Shown here piece by piece: positions 4,514 to 5,420 of a stretch of DNA of 5,420 bases. How positions within the stretch are numbered: position 1 is the first letter of the stretch; every line of letters starts with the position of its first letter. A model generated the notes under the pieces. The model did not search any database, was not told the origin of the DNA, and saw only the letters and a program-made list of their open reading frames with translations. This DNA comes from an uncultured Ruminococcus sp. (GTDB lineage: Bacteria; Bacillota_A; Clostridia; Oscillospirales; Acutalibacteraceae): contig CADBXH010000116.1 in NCBI GenBank assembly GCA_902798605.1, positions 1-5,420 on the forward strand, in the 5' to 3' direction. Position numbers and translations under genes: made by a program.

Positions 4514-4948
4514 TCAAAAAAATTTCGTCATCAAAACGGCGTCTTCCTCGGGGTCGCGGTAGTAGCTCTTCCTCTCCCCGACCTTGATAAAACCGAAGTG
4601 CGAATAGAGCGAGATCGCGCTTTGGTTGCTCTGCCTGACCTCGAGCGTGACAAACAAAAAGCCGCGCTTTTTGCAGTAGGTCACAAGCTCGCTGATGAGC
4701 GCCGAGCCTACTCCCTTTTTGCGATGACCCTCTGCCACGGCGACGTTGAAAATATACCCTTCGTCTATCACCGCGCTCATACCGATGTAGCCGATGACTT
4801 TGCCGTCACCGGTTGCCGCGTAGAAAACCGAGGTCGGGTTATCAAGCTCGTTTTCGAGGTTTTCGCGCGTCCACGGGTGAGAAAAACACTCGTTTTCTAT
4901 TTTGAGCACGCCGTCAAGGTGCTGCTTTGTCATTTTTTGTATCTTCAT
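4514..4948 (-). CDS. rimI: Ribosomal protein S18-alanine N-acetyltransferase RimI
   Basis: A 144-residue GNAT-family acetyltransferase that uses acetyl-CoA to acetylate the N-terminal alanine of ribosomal protein S18. The opening MTKQHLDGVLKIENECF and the HPW (24-26) that follows are typical of RimI. The acetyl-CoA-binding loop is VAEGHRKKGVGSAL (71-84). LEVRQSN (102-108) contains Glu103 and SLYSHFGF contains Tyr115, both at the E. coli positions of the proposed catalytic base and acid. KSYYRDPEEDAVLM at the end fits the family. The first ATG is kept because it gives the normal N-terminus; its RBS is weak, and an ATG at 4933 is an alternative. The gene overlaps the upstream phosphatase by 35 nt, so translation is probably coupled. 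The proximity to tsaD supports RimI over other GNATs. Confidence 0.94.
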   Translation of the reverse strand: MKIQKMTKQHLDGVLKIENECFSHPWTRENLENELDNPTSVFYAATGDGKVIGYIGMSAVIDEGYIFNVAVAEGHRKKGVGSALISELVTYCKKRGFLFVTLEVRQSNQSAISLYSHFGFIKVGERKSYYRDPEEDAVLMTKFF

Positions 4949-5369
4949 ACTCTTTGATTATTTCTTTTATAGAATTATAAATCTCATCCCTGCACGCTCG
5001 GTACACGTCAAGGTTGCCGCCGAACGGGTCGGAGATGTTCATAACGGTGATTTTTTCCTCGGGGATACCGCAAAAATCGCGCAGCATCATCTTGTGCTCG
5101 TCCGTCATAACGTAAAACCGCTCGAACTGGGCGATGTTAAAGTTAAAGATAAAGTTTGCTTTCTTCTCACTGAGGTCGAGCCCGATCTCCTCGCACGCCT
5201 TTTGCGCGTTAAAAGACGCGGGAACTCCGTTTGCCGCCGCCATTCCAAAGCTTACAGCGCCGACGTTCAGACCCTTTTCGTCCGCTAATTTATTGAAGAT
5301 CGCCTCTGCCATCGGGCTGCGGCAGGTGTTGCCCGTGCAGACAAACGCGACATATCTATCCTTTTGCAT
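4914..5369 (-). CDS. ywlE: Low-molecular-weight phosphatase, probable protein-arginine phosphatase (YwlE-like)
   Basis: A 151-residue cytoplasmic enzyme of the low-molecular-weight protein tyrosine phosphatase fold. The P-loop FVCTGNTCRSPMAEA has the nucleophile Cys11 and Arg17 (C-x5-R), and the general acid is Asp114 in DPFGGNLDVY. Thr15 in the P-loop is the residue that in B. subtilis YwlE (Thr11) favours phosphoarginine; tyrosine-specific members usually have Ile there. The Phe after DP (Phe116) also matches YwlE, as does MTDEHK (88-93). The likely substrates are therefore proteins phosphorylated by the arginine kinase McsB; this is an inference from motif similarity. The start overlaps the polA stop by 14 nt, and the 3' end overlaps rimI, so it sits in a compact operon. 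The RBS is weak (GGAAAG), in line with coupling to polA. The gene symbol is given by similarity. Confidence 0.88.
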   Translation of the reverse strand: MQKDRYVAFVCTGNTCRSPMAEAIFNKLADEKGLNVGAVSFGMAAANGVPASFNAQKACEEIGLDLSEKKANFIFNFNIAQFERFYVMTDEHKMMLRDFCGIPEEKITVMNISDPFGGNLDVYRACRDEIYNSIKEIIKEYEDTKNDKAAP

Positions 5370-5420
5370 CGTACCACGTCTTTCCTATCGCCGCGTCGGC
5401 AGTCAGCGGAACGCTGAGCG
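5356..5420 (-). CDS. polA: 3' end of DNA polymerase I
   Basis: Only the last 20 codons and the TAG stop are inside the window, read in the frame beginning at 5418. The peptide begins LSVPLTADAAIG and ends KTWYDAKG. It matches the conserved end of family A DNA polymerases, where a VPL strand is followed by a Gly-x-x-Trp-x-x-Ala tail (VPLKVD...GPTWYDAK in the Bacillus/Geobacillus enzymes, VPLLVE...GENWDQAH in E. coli). The stop lies 14 nt into the phosphatase gene. The rest of the gene, including polymerase motifs, is outside the window, so identification rests on this tail. Confidence 0.85.
   Translation of the reverse strand, partial: LSVPLTADAAIGKTWYDAKG

Overview
The window reads as chromosomal DNA from a Firmicute of mid G+C content, most likely an Oscillospiraceae/Ruminococcus-like gut or rumen bacterium. 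Strong AAGGAGG-type ribosome binding sites, TTGACA/TATAAT promoters, Gram-positive protein signatures (a YwlE-type phosphatase, a Bacillus-like PolA tail) and the glutamine-rich membrane proteins with a DUF4190-like tail all point that way. The family placement is an inference from protein style, not from a marker gene. All supported genes lie on the minus strand, so transcription runs from high to low coordinates.

Right end, 5420 to 3397: a tight housekeeping run. It starts with the last 20 codons of DNA polymerase I (polA), which overlap the start of a low-molecular-weight phosphatase carrying the Thr signature of the protein-arginine phosphatase YwlE. That gene overlaps rimI (ribosomal protein S18 N-acetyltransferase). 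A 112-nt gap with a possible weak promoter then leads to tsaD (tRNA t6A synthesis). rimI-tsaD is a classic translation-related pair; the usual neighbour tsaB is not visible here.

Middle, 3396 to 2085: two related genes encode small membrane proteins with long Gln/Tyr/Pro/Asn-rich N-terminal tails and a hydrophobic DUF4190-like C-terminal part. The first has a perfect-consensus promoter flanked by palindromes and an intrinsic terminator, so it is its own transcription unit. Its translation start is odd: the good ribosome binding site points at an ATA codon or at a 5-codon leader ORF, not at the first in-frame ATG. The second contains an in-frame 48-bp tandem repeat and is probably co-transcribed with ppiB (cyclophilin-type prolyl isomerase).

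Left part, 1531 to 1: between ppiB and galE lies a 173-bp array of seven small hairpins separated by copies of AGCTAAATT in one orientation, then the inverted orientation. It includes the ppiB stop codon. galE follows; it is a UDP-glucose 4-epimerase with the Cys that usually goes with additional UDP-GlcNAc/GalNAc activity. It ends in a CCGCGG-based hairpin. The last 250 bp hold an AT-rich region with spaced T-tracts, a strong promoter and ribosome binding site, and the first six codons of another gene leaving the window.

No tRNA, rRNA, CRISPR, transposase or phage gene was seen. The most unusual items are the hairpin array and the non-standard start of the first Q-rich gene.
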